Positions 27,694 through 35,455 of a stretch of 64,000 nt of DNA are shown one piece after another. Source of the DNA: an uncultured Chloroflexales bacterium (lineage in GTDB: Bacteria; Chloroflexota; Chloroflexia; Chloroflexales; Chloroflexaceae); assembly GCA_937902315.1 (NCBI GenBank), contig CALGUG010000008.1, positions 1 to 64,000 of the forward strand, in the 5' to 3' direction. Below the pieces are notes generated by a model. The model was not told the origin of the DNA, made no database searches, and saw nothing but the letters and a program-made list of their open reading frames with translations. Within the stretch, counting starts at the first letter, position 1; each line of letters opens with the position of its first letter. The translations under genes were made by a program, and so were the position numbers.

Positions 27694-27758
27694 CTGGTAG
27701 CCGTAGGCGGACGCGCTAGAAGCCGAATGGGAGCTAAGGAGCTCTTCGCCACTGGTGT
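27694..27758 (-). repeat. Family A end, minus orientation
   Basis: Core at 27694-27716, then AGAAGCCGAATGGGAG and the outer end CTCTTCGCCACTGG. It sits in the convergent spacer between hyi and corA. Confidence 0.75.
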
Positions 27759-27793
27759 AAAAGCCAGTAGCAATAAGCGGCCTTGCAGCGCCC

Positions 27794-28756
27794 CTAGACC
27801 CATTGGCGGAAGCGAAAATAGATATACATCACCAAGGCTAGCGCGCCCATAATCAGAATGGCGACGGGCAAGGCCCACGGGCTTTCTGAGTAAGGGATGG
27901 GCACGTTCATGCCCAAAATGCTAGCGATCAGGGTCATGGGCAGCATAATCACGCTGATCATGGTGAAGATCTTCATCTCTTGGTTGATGCGGTGTGAGGT
28001 TAAGCTGCCCAAGGTAGCATCGATACCTTCGATGATCTCTTTCTGCTCCTCAAGCATGTCCCACATGCGGGTGAAGCTGTCGGTCAGGTCGCCGAAATAC
28101 TCCTCTTCGTCGAGCTGCAGGAAGGCCCGTTGACGCGATGCCAGCGAGCGAACCACTGGAATATTGGGCCGAATGATGCGCCGCAGGCTGATCAGGTCGC
28201 GCCGCAGGAACGAGACCTCTTCGACTGTTTTTTGTACGTCGTTTTTGAACATCTCTTCTTCGAGCAGATCGAGCTTTTCATCGAGCCGATAGAGCATGGG
28301 GAAGCAGGTGTTCAGCATCATTTCGATCAAACGATAGAGCAGGTAGCCCGGCCCGCGCGACATATAGCGCTCGCGTACTTTTTCATCGTCGATGGTGCGC
28401 AACAGATGCAGCAGTGGGCGCATGCGCCCGTCGTGGGTGGTGATGAGGTAGTCTTTGCCTACAAAGATATCGACCTCGCAGACTGTCGATAGGCGAGTCG
28501 CTTCGTTAAAGATCGGAAAGTGTAAGACGATAAAGAGGTAGTCTTCCTCTTCGTAGTCGTCGATTTTTGGGCGCTGAATGCGCGAAAGAACGTCTTCTAC
28601 ATGCAGCGGATGGAGGTGATAGTGCTCGCGCAGCACTTCCATCTGCTCTTTGGTAGGGTAGATCAGATCAAGCCAAGTTAGGCCAGCATGCTCGACATGG
28701 TGCGTGCTTGCTCCCGATGCAAGGGGCAGGTCTAGTCGTGCGATCGTGTGGCTCAT
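27794..28756 (-). CDS. corA: CorA-type magnesium/cobalt channel
   Basis: 320 residues from ATG 28756. A large cytosolic alpha-beta domain (1-255, with HPLHVEDVLSRIQRPKIDDY and a long helix LEEEMFKND to EEQKEIIEGID) precedes two C-terminal membrane helices at about 262-282 and 296-315. Between them is the CorA signature GMNVP (selectivity loop) and a short acidic/aromatic loop YSESPWAL. CorA works as a pentameric Mg2+ channel in the cytoplasmic membrane. A TTG at 28798 would add 14 residues but falls inside a family B repeat, so the ATG is preferred. The repeat's edge is only about 36 bases upstream of the start codon, so the promoter must be in or beyond it. Confidence 0.93.
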   Translation of the reverse strand: MSHTIARLDLPLASGASTHHVEHAGLTWLDLIYPTKEQMEVLREHYHLHPLHVEDVLSRIQRPKIDDYEEEDYLFIVLHFPIFNEATRLSTVCEVDIFVGKDYLITTHDGRMRPLLHLLRTIDDEKVRERYMSRGPGYLLYRLIEMMLNTCFPMLYRLDEKLDLLEEEMFKNDVQKTVEEVSFLRRDLISLRRIIRPNIPVVRSLASRQRAFLQLDEEEYFGDLTDSFTRMWDMLEEQKEIIEGIDATLGSLTSHRINQEMKIFTMISVIMLPMTLIASILGMNVPIPYSESPWALPVAILIMGALALVMYIYFRFRQWV

Positions 28757-28791
28757 AGGCGAACTCGTTTCCGCTAAGTGCGAACGTGATG

Positions 28792-28911
28792 ATACCAAAT
28801 CCGACTGATTACTTTGGCCTGCGGCAGTTTGGAACGACTATTTTTGCTCTTTCCCCAGATTCTCGTTTTTCCCACAGTGCGAGCATGCCAGTCTTTAGGC
28901 GGATTTAGTAT
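28792..28911. repeat. Family B MITE-like element, short form
   Basis: 120 bp with ends ATACCAAATCCG and GGCGGATTTAGTAT, no central long palindrome. Inverted relative to the copy at 32311 judged by the order of the TTTGGCCTGCGGCAG and GAGCATGCCAGTC words. It forms the upstream region of corA. Confidence 0.75.
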
Positions 28912-29170
28912 GAGATGTTCGATCAGGCTGATGATGATGTGCCAATATCGATCAGCGTCTGTTCAAAAGGCTCAAAAAGCTTCTCTAAAGAGCGCTTTTT
29001 TAAGCTAGACGAGAGGCCGAATTGTTTGGCATCGCCTCCTAATACTAACACCAATTGGCTTAAAACGGCCAGATCTATGGGCACACCTCGCTAAGCTTTT
29101 CCGCTTACATGAGGTCGAGACGAGGTTTGTTTTTGGCATATCCATGCCGAAAAAAGATAGCGCGCTTTGG

Positions 29171-29199
29171 TTGACGAATGGCCTAAGGGCTGGTATACT
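29171..29199 (+). promoter_or_regulatory. infC operon promoter
   Basis: TTGACG (29171-29176), 17 bases, TATACT (29194-29199). Expected start near 29206, giving a leader of about 58 bases before the ATT start codon. Between the family B copy and this promoter (28912-29170) I see nothing else. Confidence 0.75.
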
Positions 29200-29263
29200 G
29201 ATCCAGCGCCTCATTATAGAGGGCGTATTCTTTAGTGTTTCTGTTACTTGAAGGAGTGCTGCG

Positions 29264-29956
29264 ATTAGAGAACGGTTACGCATCAACAATCGCATCCGCG
29301 CACGCGAGGTGCGCCTGATCGATGATCAGGGAGTGCAGGTTGGTATCGTTTCGCTCCGCGACGCTCTCCAACTTGCAGAGGAGCGTGGGGTCGACCTTGT
29401 CGAGGTTGCTCCTACGGCGGTTCCGCCCGTCTGTCGTTTAATGGACTATGGCAAGTTCCGTTACGAGCAGAGCAAGAAAGAGCGCGAAGCCCGTCGGAAC
29501 CAACGCCAAGCCGAGATCAAAGAGATTCGGCTCAAGCCGAAAACCGATGATCACGACTTAGAGGTTAAAAGCAATCAAGCACGACGTTTCCTGTTGCGTG
29601 GCGATAAGGTCAAGTTCACGGTTCGCTTCCGTGGCCGTGAGATCTTCCACCCTGACATTGGCCGCGAAATGCTCGAACAAATTGCCGAAGCCCTTCAGGA
29701 TACATCGGTAATCGAGCAGCGACCCTTAATGGAGGGGCGTGCCTTATCGTTGGTGCTAGCTCCTAATGCGAAAGCACTCAAGGAAGCGCAACGTGCCCAG
29801 CGTGCCGCGATTCAGCGAGCTGCTGAGCAGCGCAACGCAGATCGGAACAATCAGCAGGCGGCGCAAGCTGCTCCAACAGATGACGACGATCTGGACGACG
29901 AGCTTGAGAACGAAGACTTCGATGATGACATCGAAGACGATGAGGACGAAGACTAG
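29264..29956 (+). CDS. infC: Translation initiation factor IF-3, ATT start
   Basis: IF-3 binds the 30S subunit, prevents premature 50S joining and proofreads the initiation codon. The protein is 230 residues: N-domain with INNRIRAREVRLIDDQGVQ, linker helix YEQSKKEREARRNQRQ, C-domain with KEIRLKPKTDDHDLEVK and VKFTVRFRGREIFHP, and an unusual acidic tail (about 45 residues ending in a run of Asp/Glu). The conserved N-terminus is only complete if translation starts at ATT 29264, which has AAGGAG 7 bases upstream; a TGA is in frame at 29249 and no ATG, GTG or TTG occurs before GTG 29309. AUU initiation with autoregulation is established for infC of enteric bacteria. First gene of infC-rpmI-rplT. 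Confidence 0.95.
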   Translation: MRERLRINNRIRAREVRLIDDQGVQVGIVSLRDALQLAEERGVDLVEVAPTAVPPVCRLMDYGKFRYEQSKKEREARRNQRQAEIKEIRLKPKTDDHDLEVKSNQARRFLLRGDKVKFTVRFRGREIFHPDIGREMLEQIAEALQDTSVIEQRPLMEGRALSLVLAPNAKALKEAQRAQRAAIQRAAEQRNADRNNQQAAQAAPTDDDDLDDELENEDFDDDIEDDEDED

Positions 29957-29980
29957 AGTAGGATAGAGTAGGATCGTTCA

Positions 29981-30184
29981 ATGCCAAAGATGAAGACCCA
30001 CAAGGGTGCCAAGCGGCGCTTCAAGATCACTGGCACCGGTAAGATTATGCGTGCCAAGGGTATGAAGAGCCACTTGCGCCGCCGCAAGTCGACGCGCGTG
30101 AAGCAGCAGTTCGACAAGATGCAGCAGGTTCACGAGCGCGATGTGCGCCGCATTAGTGTTGCTCTGCCTTACGGCTTGAAGTAA
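29981..30184 (+). CDS. rpmI: 50S ribosomal protein L35
   Basis: 67 residues, very basic, with the family start MPKMKTHKGAKRRFKITGTG and ending in VALPYGLK. A structural protein of the large subunit. Located 24 bases after infC in the standard infC-rpmI-rplT order. The spacer has a tandem TAGAGTAGGA duplication that supplies the AGGA ribosome site. Confidence 0.97.
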   Translation: MPKMKTHKGAKRRFKITGTGKIMRAKGMKSHLRRRKSTRVKQQFDKMQQVHERDVRRISVALPYGLK

Positions 30185-30273
30185 GCAGGGCAACACACCC
30201 TAAGTTCACGGTGGTGCTTGTAGCGGTTTAAAGAAGCAGCCCTATCAAGCGTGTTTGCTGCTCCCGAAGCACC

Positions 30274-30301
30274 CCAATGGAGATATTGGTAGTTTTTTTT
30301 T
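30274..30301 (+). terminator. Weak hairpin plus T9 between rpmI and rplT
   Basis: CCAAT/ATTGG stem of 5 bp, then AG and nine T. It lies in the unusually long 138-base rpmI-rplT spacer and may act as a partial terminator or attenuator; a further AGCAGC/GCTGCT pairing is upstream at about 30233-30262. L20-dependent control is known in other bacteria but not shown here. Confidence 0.35.
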
Positions 30302-30322
30302 GTTAATTGTTGGAGGATCTTT

Positions 30323-30727
30323 ATGGCCCGCGTTAAACGTGGCGTAATGGTTAAAAAGCGCCACAAGAAACTATTAGCACAGGCGAAAGGTTACCGAGGC
30401 AGTCGTAGCCGTCGCTATAAGGTTGCCCACGAGACAGTGATGCACGCGTTGGCGTATGCCTATCGCGACCGCCGCAACCGCAAGCGCGATTTCCGCCGCC
30501 TCTGGATTCAGCGTATCAACGCTGCTGCTCGTCTGAACGGTACCACCTACAGCCGCCTGATGCACGATCTGAAGGTCGCGGGTATCGAAATCGACCGCAA
30601 GATGCTGGCCGATCTGGCGGTGCGCGATCCTCAGGGCTTCAGCCAGGTTGCTAGCCTCAAGGTTTACACCGGTGGCGCATCTGCTCCTGCTGCCGAATCC
30701 AGCTCAAAAAAAAAAGTAGCCGAGTAG
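30323..30727 (+). CDS. rplT: 50S ribosomal protein L20
   Basis: 134 residues. Early-assembling 23S-binding protein; family landmarks ARVKRGVMVKKRHKKLLAQA, AKGYRGSRSRRYKVA, YAYRDRRNRKRDFRRLWIQR and AAARLNGTTYSRLMH are all present. L20 usually ends at about 117 residues; here there is an extra Ala/Ser-rich tail ending in SSSKKKVAE, encoded by a run of ten A (30706-30715). The tract shifts directly into the frame of the next ORF if one base is gained. ATG 30323 has a GGAGGA site. Confidence 0.96.
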   Translation: MARVKRGVMVKKRHKKLLAQAKGYRGSRSRRYKVAHETVMHALAYAYRDRRNRKRDFRRLWIQRINAAARLNGTTYSRLMHDLKVAGIEIDRKMLADLAVRDPQGFSQVASLKVYTGGASAPAAESSSKKKVAE

Positions 30728-30741
30728 CTGCTGGTTCCGTA

Positions 30742-31059
30742 GTGATCGATTATATCGAGTACAATCCCGAGGGCAGCGATGTCCAAGGCGAGTATGTACG
30801 CATCAAGAACACTGCGAAACGAGCTGTTAACTTAGAAGGCTGGAAGCTGATCGACGAGGGCGAGAAGCACAGCTATACCTTCCCGAGCTTTAGCTTGGCT
30901 GCGGGTGCTGAAGTATTGCTTTGGACCAAAGCTGGCGAAGATGATGCGAGCAACCTCTATTGGGGCAGCCGTAGCGCTATTTGGAACAACGAAGGCGATA
31001 CCGCTCAATTAATCGACAGCAAAGGAAAGGTTGTTAACACCTACTCCTACGGCAAATAA
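30742..31059 (+). CDS. Lamin-tail-domain (LTD) protein, possibly made as an L20 fusion by slippage
   Basis: 105 residues from GTG 30742, a complete single LTD immunoglobulin-like fold: IDYIEYNPEGSD, EYVRIKNTAKRAVNLEGWKL, and the end IWNNEGDTAQLIDSKGKVV. LTDs are usually extracellular or nucleic-acid-linked adhesion modules in bacterial surface and nuclease proteins; a free-standing one in a ribosomal operon is unusual. There is no good ribosome binding site before the GTG and no signal peptide. The reading frame is open back through the A10 tract of rplT in the -1 phase, so either reinitiation after rplT or a frameshifted L20-LTD fusion is possible. It ends 10 bases before the operon terminator. 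Confidence 0.7.
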   Translation: MIDYIEYNPEGSDVQGEYVRIKNTAKRAVNLEGWKLIDEGEKHSYTFPSFSLAAGAEVLLWTKAGEDDASNLYWGSRSAIWNNEGDTAQLIDSKGKVVNTYSYGK

Positions 31060-31068
31060 GAACTGTTT

Positions 31069-31106
31069 GCCCTCTCTAGCGCTTGCTAGGGAGGGCATGC
31101 TTTTTT
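31069..31106 (+). terminator. Intrinsic terminator of the infC operon
   Basis: 12-bp stem GCCCTCTCTAGC/GCTAGGGAGGGC with one G-T pair and a 4-base loop, then ATGC and six T. It overlaps a TTG at 31105 that could extend the next ORF, which supports the later GTG start at 31123. Confidence 0.88.
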
Positions 31107-31122
31107 GAAGAGACAGGTTAGC

Positions 31123-31905
31123 GTGATTACCAGTAGTGCTAATCCGCATATCAAGCGGCTTCGTTCCTTGGCGACCGATAAGCGCGATCGGCGTCGCGAA
31201 CGGAGTTTTTTACTTGAAGGCGTGCGTTTAGTGGCGACCGCGCTCGAAGCGGGTGCGCCCTTAGATCTGGTCTTGTATGCGCCCGAGCAGTTGGCGAGCA
31301 CAGCCAGTGGACGTGCGCTCTTGGCCCAGATCGAGAAGCTGCCCTATGCCTATGCCGCCTCCGAGCAGGCGGTCGCGGCGGCTTGTGAGACAGTGTCGCC
31401 TCAAGGGGTGGTGGCTGCAGCGCCGTGGCCAGAGCTAGAGACACGCCCGGGCCAGTTGGTGCTGATTCTCGATGGCGTGCAAGACCCCGGCAATGTCGGC
31501 ACCTTGTTGCGCACCGCCGAGGCGGTCGGCGCCAGCGAAGTGATCTGCATCAAAGGTAGCGCCGATCTCTACAGCCCCAAAGTGGTGCGCTCGGCTATGG
31601 GCGCGCACTTCTTCCTGCCCTTGCGGGTCGATTTCGCTTGGGAAGAGGTGGCCAGCTATTTGGGCCAGCGCTATACCATTTATGCTGCCGACGCCGAGGC
31701 TGAGCTTTCGTATTTCGATGTCGACTGGTCGCGGCCAAGCGCCTTAGTGGTCGGCAACGAAGCCAACGGCTTGAGCGCCGCAGCACTACAGCATGCCCAT
31801 AGCATGCTCAGCATTCCGATGGTCGGGCGCAGCGAGTCGCTGAATGCGGCGGTGGCGGGCAGCGTGATTATGTTTGAAGCGCTGCGACAGCGTCGTAATG
31901 CCTAA
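31123..31905 (+). CDS. SpoU/TrmH-family 23S rRNA or tRNA 2'-O-methyltransferase
   Basis: 260 residues from GTG 31123. The N-terminal ITSSANPHIKRLRSLATDK is the usual start of RlmB/TsnR-like substrate-binding domains. The C-terminal trefoil-knot SPOUT domain shows motif 1 LILDGVQDPGNVGTLLRTAEA (split here: LDGVQDPGNVGTLLRT), motif 2 LVVGNEANGLS and motif 3 IPMVGRSESLNAAVAGSVIM, which form the SAM pocket and the N-x16-SLN catalytic features. It methylates the ribose of one nucleotide in rRNA (or tRNA). Transcribed separately, after the infC terminator and before the pheS leader. Confidence 0.9.
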   Translation: MITSSANPHIKRLRSLATDKRDRRRERSFLLEGVRLVATALEAGAPLDLVLYAPEQLASTASGRALLAQIEKLPYAYAASEQAVAAACETVSPQGVVAAAPWPELETRPGQLVLILDGVQDPGNVGTLLRTAEAVGASEVICIKGSADLYSPKVVRSAMGAHFFLPLRVDFAWEEVASYLGQRYTIYAADAEAELSYFDVDWSRPSALVVGNEANGLSAAALQHAHSMLSIPMVGRSESLNAAVAGSVIMFEALRQRRNA

Positions 31906-31984
31906 AATCGTCTTTCGCCAAAGGGCATGTGGCAAAATTAGCGATTATATGGCATACTATGGACTAGCGTGATAGAACAACCAC

Positions 31985-32262
31985 CTTTTTCAATCTAAGG
32001 TGGGTACAGGCTGTGATGAAGCGAGTACACAGGAGCTAGAGCGTTCAGAGAACGATGGTCAGCGGCTGAGAGCCATCGTCGTGAATACCTGTGGAAGTTC
32101 CCTTCTGAGCCGAGCGGGGAAAGGCAGATTTGCCGAGTAGTCGTCTCCGGGATGTCCGCCGTTATACGGGCGATGAGGGTTAGTCTGCCTTTAAGGCTGC
32201 TAACCGCATTAGGGTGGTACCACGGGTCATACCTCGTCCCTACGAGCGTATGGCTTTTTTTA
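31985..32262 (+). promoter_or_regulatory. T-box riboswitch, predicted tRNA-Phe sensing
   Basis: The leader contains the conserved T-box AGGGTGGTACCACGG at 32211-32225. Stem I is recognised from the GCGAGTA (loop E side) near 32021-32027 and ACACAGG pairing with CCTGTG; the specifier loop on the 3' side reads GGAAGTTCCC with the Phe codon TTC at 32098-32100. A terminator hairpin (GGTCATACCTCGT/ACGAGCGTATGGC, about 32225-32253) with T7 follows. Uncharged tRNA-Phe would pair with the T-box and allow read-through into pheS. The downstream gene confirms the specificity. Confidence 0.88.
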
Positions 32263-32310
32263 TTGCCCTTATCTATTTAAAGATTGACGATAATCTCCTG
32301 AAAGCGAGTG

Positions 32311-32438
32311 ATACCAAATCCGTTTACAGACTTGCGCTCTTGTAAGGCAAAAACGGGAAAAGAGTTGTGAGACAACAAAAATGGTCACGTTCCACTCTGC
32401 CGAAGGCCAAATAGAAAGTAATCAACCGAATTTGGTAT
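32311..32438. repeat. Family B MITE-like element between T-box and pheS
   Basis: 128 bp with ends ATACCAAATCCG and CGAATTTGGTAT. It has the left and right arms of the long copy at 3427 but lacks the central GCGCGAAATC palindrome. The pheS ribosome site AAGGAGGA starts 5 bases after its right end, so the element is part of every read-through pheS mRNA. Confidence 0.8.
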
Positions 32439-32453
32439 GAATAAGGAGGAGCA

Positions 32454-33500
32454 ATGGCATTTACTGAAGATATAGATGCATTGGAAAAACGTGCATTAGA
32501 AGCCTTGGCAGCCGTGAGCGATCTGGCTGGCTTGGCCGAATGGAAGAGCACTTACCAAGGCAAGCAGGGCGAAGTCACCAAAGCTAGTCGTGGCTTGGGC
32601 GCTTTGCCGAGCGAAGAGCGCCCCGCCGCTGGCCAGCGCATCAACGCACTGCGCACCAAATTGGAAGCTGCCTACGAGCAGGCCGAAGCGCGCTTGAAGG
32701 AGGCAGCCCTGAACCAAGAGCTTGAGCAGGATAGCATCGATGTAACGCTGCCGGGTCGCAAGCCAGAGGTGGGCCGCCTGCACCCGACGACTCAGATCTT
32801 GCGCCAAGTCAGCGAGATCTTCTCGGACCTCGGCTTCCAGATCTGGGAGAGCCGCGAGGTAGAGACCGACGAACTGAACTTCGGTCTGCTCAATACGCCG
32901 CCTGATCACCCGGCTCGCGATATGCAAGACACCTTCTATATCGAGACGCCGCCCGATGCTCCCAAGGTTGTGTTGCGCACCCAGACCTCGCCGGGCCAGA
33001 TCTATGCGATGCGCCGCTATGCTCCCGAGCCGGTGCGCGTATTGTTGCCGGGCAAGTGCTTCCGCAACGAGAAGGTAACGGCTCGCTCTGAGTTCATGTT
33101 CTATCAGTTCGAATTCTTGGCGGTGGGCCGCAACATTACCATGGGCGACCTGAAGGGTACTTTGAACGTGTTGGCCGAGCGCATGTTCGGTAAGGGCACC
33201 CGCACCCGCCTGCGACCGAGCTACTTCCCCTTCACCGAGCCGAGCGCCGAGCTGGATGTGAGCTGTTTCATCTGTAAGGGCAAGGGCTGCCGCATCTGCA
33301 AGCACAGCGGTTGGTTAGAGATCGGCGGCTGCGGTATGGTTCACCCGATCGTATTGCGCAACGGCGGCTACGATCCGGCCGAGTTCAGTGGCTTCGCTGG
33401 CGGCTTCGGTCCTGAGCGTATCGGTATGTTGAAGTACGATATCGACGATATTCGCCTCTTCTATAGCGACGATTTGCGCTTCCTTGAGCAGTTTAGCTAA
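32454..33500 (+). CDS. pheS: Phenylalanyl-tRNA synthetase alpha subunit
   Basis: 348 residues. N-terminal coiled-coil (about 1-90) then the class II catalytic domain: HPTTQILRQVSEIFSDLGF (motif 1), CFRNEKVTARSEFMFYQFE (motif 2) and GFGPERIGMLKYDIDDIR (motif 3). Between motifs 2 and 3 it carries CFICKGKGCRICKHSGW, a Cys4 insert found in some bacterial PheS proteins that probably binds zinc. The alpha subunit makes Phe-AMP and charges tRNA-Phe as a heterotetramer with PheT. Strong ribosome site AAGGAGGA. Expression is governed by the T-box at 31985. Confidence 0.97.
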   Translation: MAFTEDIDALEKRALEALAAVSDLAGLAEWKSTYQGKQGEVTKASRGLGALPSEERPAAGQRINALRTKLEAAYEQAEARLKEAALNQELEQDSIDVTLPGRKPEVGRLHPTTQILRQVSEIFSDLGFQIWESREVETDELNFGLLNTPPDHPARDMQDTFYIETPPDAPKVVLRTQTSPGQIYAMRRYAPEPVRVLLPGKCFRNEKVTARSEFMFYQFEFLAVGRNITMGDLKGTLNVLAERMFGKGTRTRLRPSYFPFTEPSAELDVSCFICKGKGCRICKHSGWLEIGGCGMVHPIVLRNGGYDPAEFSGFAGGFGPERIGMLKYDIDDIRLFYSDDLRFLEQFS

Positions 33501-35391
33501 CAACTGGCGAACGCGAGCGGCGGGATTGCGAGAGCTCTGGCGGCGCGCTGACAAAGCGCTGATCAGCTTGCTGGTGAGCTTTGTAGTGCTTGCCAGCCTG
33601 TATAACCTGCTGGTGCCTTTGGGCGAAGGCCCCGACGAGTCGGGGCATATGGCCTACGTGCTCTTCTTGCTCGACGGTGGGCGTCTGCCGCTGCAGACCG
33701 CAGAGCATCAAGATGTGCCGGGCGAGGGCCATCAGCCGCCTTTGGCCTATCTGCTCGCCTCGTGGTTGTTGCTTTGGCTGCCCGCCGAAGCGCGCCAGCT
33801 TAATCTGACGCCTAATCCACAGTTTATGTGGAGCGGTGGCCAAGAGATCGCTGCTTTTATGCGCAGCTCGCAAGAATTATGGCCGTGGCCTGCTCAGACT
33901 TGGGCGTGGCATATCGCGCGGGCGCTCTCGACCGTTTGGGGCCTGCTGAGCCTGCTGACCTGTTGGGCGATCGCCCGCGAACTGAAGCTCGCTCGTTGGA
34001 TAGCGCTGCTAGCGCTCGGGCTGTTGGCCTTCAACCCGCAGTTTGTGTTCGGCAGCGCACTGGTGAGCAACGACGGTCTGCTGGCGACCTTGAGCGCCGC
34101 AGCCCTCTGGCTGACGATCCGTCGGGAACGGGCTTTGCCGCCCCAACAGGTCGAACCCGACGGAGCTTGGTATCGCGCTTGGGCTGCGGCGCAGGGGCAG
34201 CCCCTCGCGTTGGGGGCGGTGATCGGTTTAGCCCTGATCACAAAACAGAGCGCGATTATGCTCTTGGCGCTGCTGCCGCTCGCGGCGTGGTGGCGTTTCC
34301 AATGGCAGTGGCGCGCTTGGCTGCGGTATCTAGCGGGCCAAGGCATCGTCATTTTGCTGCTGGCTGGCTGGTGGTATTGGCGCAATCAGCAGCTTTACGG
34401 CGATCTTTTCGGACTCGAAGCCTTTCGCTCCGAGTTCATTACCCAAGCGTGGGACTGGCGCGATCCGCGCGCTTGGCGCGGGGCCTTCATCCAACTGCAC
34501 GAGTCCTTCTGGGGCCGTTTCGGCTGGATGAACATTCAGACGCCCACCTGGTGGAGCTATACGAGCGCGCTGCTCGGCTTGCTGGCTGGTGCAGGGATCG
34601 TGCGTCTGTTGTGGATCGGCTGGCAGCGCCGCACTCTTGCGGTTTTGCTGGTGTTGCCGCTCTTGAGTTTGGCGTGGACTTTCAGCTTCGCACTGACCGC
34701 TGGCTTGGTTGCTTGGCAGGGACGCTTTCTCTTTCCGGCTAGCGCGCCGATCGTCTTGTTGCTGGCGCTTGGCTTGTGGGCTTGGGTCGACTACGCGCCG
34801 CTGCGTGAGCGTGTGGCGAAGCTCTCTGAAGCTTTGCAAAGTGGATCGCTGGCTCTGCTGGCAGTAGGAATGGCGTTGCTCTGTGCCTCCTTCGCCTTCA
34901 CGCAGATCGTGCCGAGCTATCGCTGGTATGTGATCAGCGAGCGCGAGGCCAGCGCCGAACAAGGCCAAGCGCTCAGGCTGCGCTTTGCTGAAGAGTGGAA
35001 GGCGGGGGTTGAGCTGCGTGCTTGGCGTAGCGAGCAGCCTTGGAAGGCAGGCCAAACCGCCGAGGTTAGTTTGATCTGGTTCGCCAACGAGCCATCGTCG
35101 CGCAACTGGACCGTCTTTTTGCACCTGATCGATGCGCAAGGCGAGATCGTGGCGGAAGATAACACTCAGCCGCTCAACGGGCTTGCGCCCATGACGCTCT
35201 GGACCAAGGGCGATTGGTACCGTGATCTGCACCAGATCGAGCTGCCAGCCGACCTACCCGTGGGTGAATACCGCCTTGAGATGGGTTTATACGACGAACA
35301 GAGTAGAAAAGGCCGTCGCCAAGGCATCTGGGACGTATCGGGCGAATTTATTGGCGACCATATAGGGCTTGGAATGATTTTGGTCGAGTGA
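33484..35391 (+). CDS. Membrane glycosyltransferase-like protein between pheS and pheT
   Basis: 635 residues, about 12 hydrophobic segments to residue 475 and a C-terminal soluble beta-rich domain (about 495-635). Just after the first helix is GEGPDESGHMAYVLFLLDGG, the acidic loop pattern of GT39/PMT-like transferases and Chloroflexi dolichyl-phosphate-mannose type proteins. The C-terminal part (FLHLIDAQGEIVAEDNTQPL, YRLEMGLYDE) resembles the small sandwich that such proteins often carry. No ATG is near; TTG 33484 overlaps the pheS end by 17 bases, and TTG 33526 is an alternative. Translation is probably coupled to pheS. Its position inside the pheST operon means it too would answer to the Phe T-box. 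Substrates unknown. Confidence 0.72.
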   Translation: MSSLANNWRTRAAGLRELWRRADKALISLLVSFVVLASLYNLLVPLGEGPDESGHMAYVLFLLDGGRLPLQTAEHQDVPGEGHQPPLAYLLASWLLLWLPAEARQLNLTPNPQFMWSGGQEIAAFMRSSQELWPWPAQTWAWHIARALSTVWGLLSLLTCWAIARELKLARWIALLALGLLAFNPQFVFGSALVSNDGLLATLSAAALWLTIRRERALPPQQVEPDGAWYRAWAAAQGQPLALGAVIGLALITKQSAIMLLALLPLAAWWRFQWQWRAWLRYLAGQGIVILLLAGWWYWRNQQLYGDLFGLEAFRSEFITQAWDWRDPRAWRGAFIQLHESFWGRFGWMNIQTPTWWSYTSALLGLLAGAGIVRLLWIGWQRRTLAVLLVLPLLSLAWTFSFALTAGLVAWQGRFLFPASAPIVLLLALGLWAWVDYAPLRERVAKLSEALQSGSLALLAVGMALLCASFAFTQIVPSYRWYVISEREASAEQGQALRLRFAEEWKAGVELRAWRSEQPWKAGQTAEVSLIWFANEPSSRNWTVFLHLIDAQGEIVAEDNTQPLNGLAPMTLWTKGDWYRDLHQIELPADLPVGEYRLEMGLYDEQSRKGRRQGIWDVSGEFIGDHIGLGMILVE

Positions 35392-35455
35392 TGCTTGTTG
35401 CGTCTCAACGCAAACTGAGCATCGAGATGCTTTGGGCATCACAAGGAGGAAAGAT

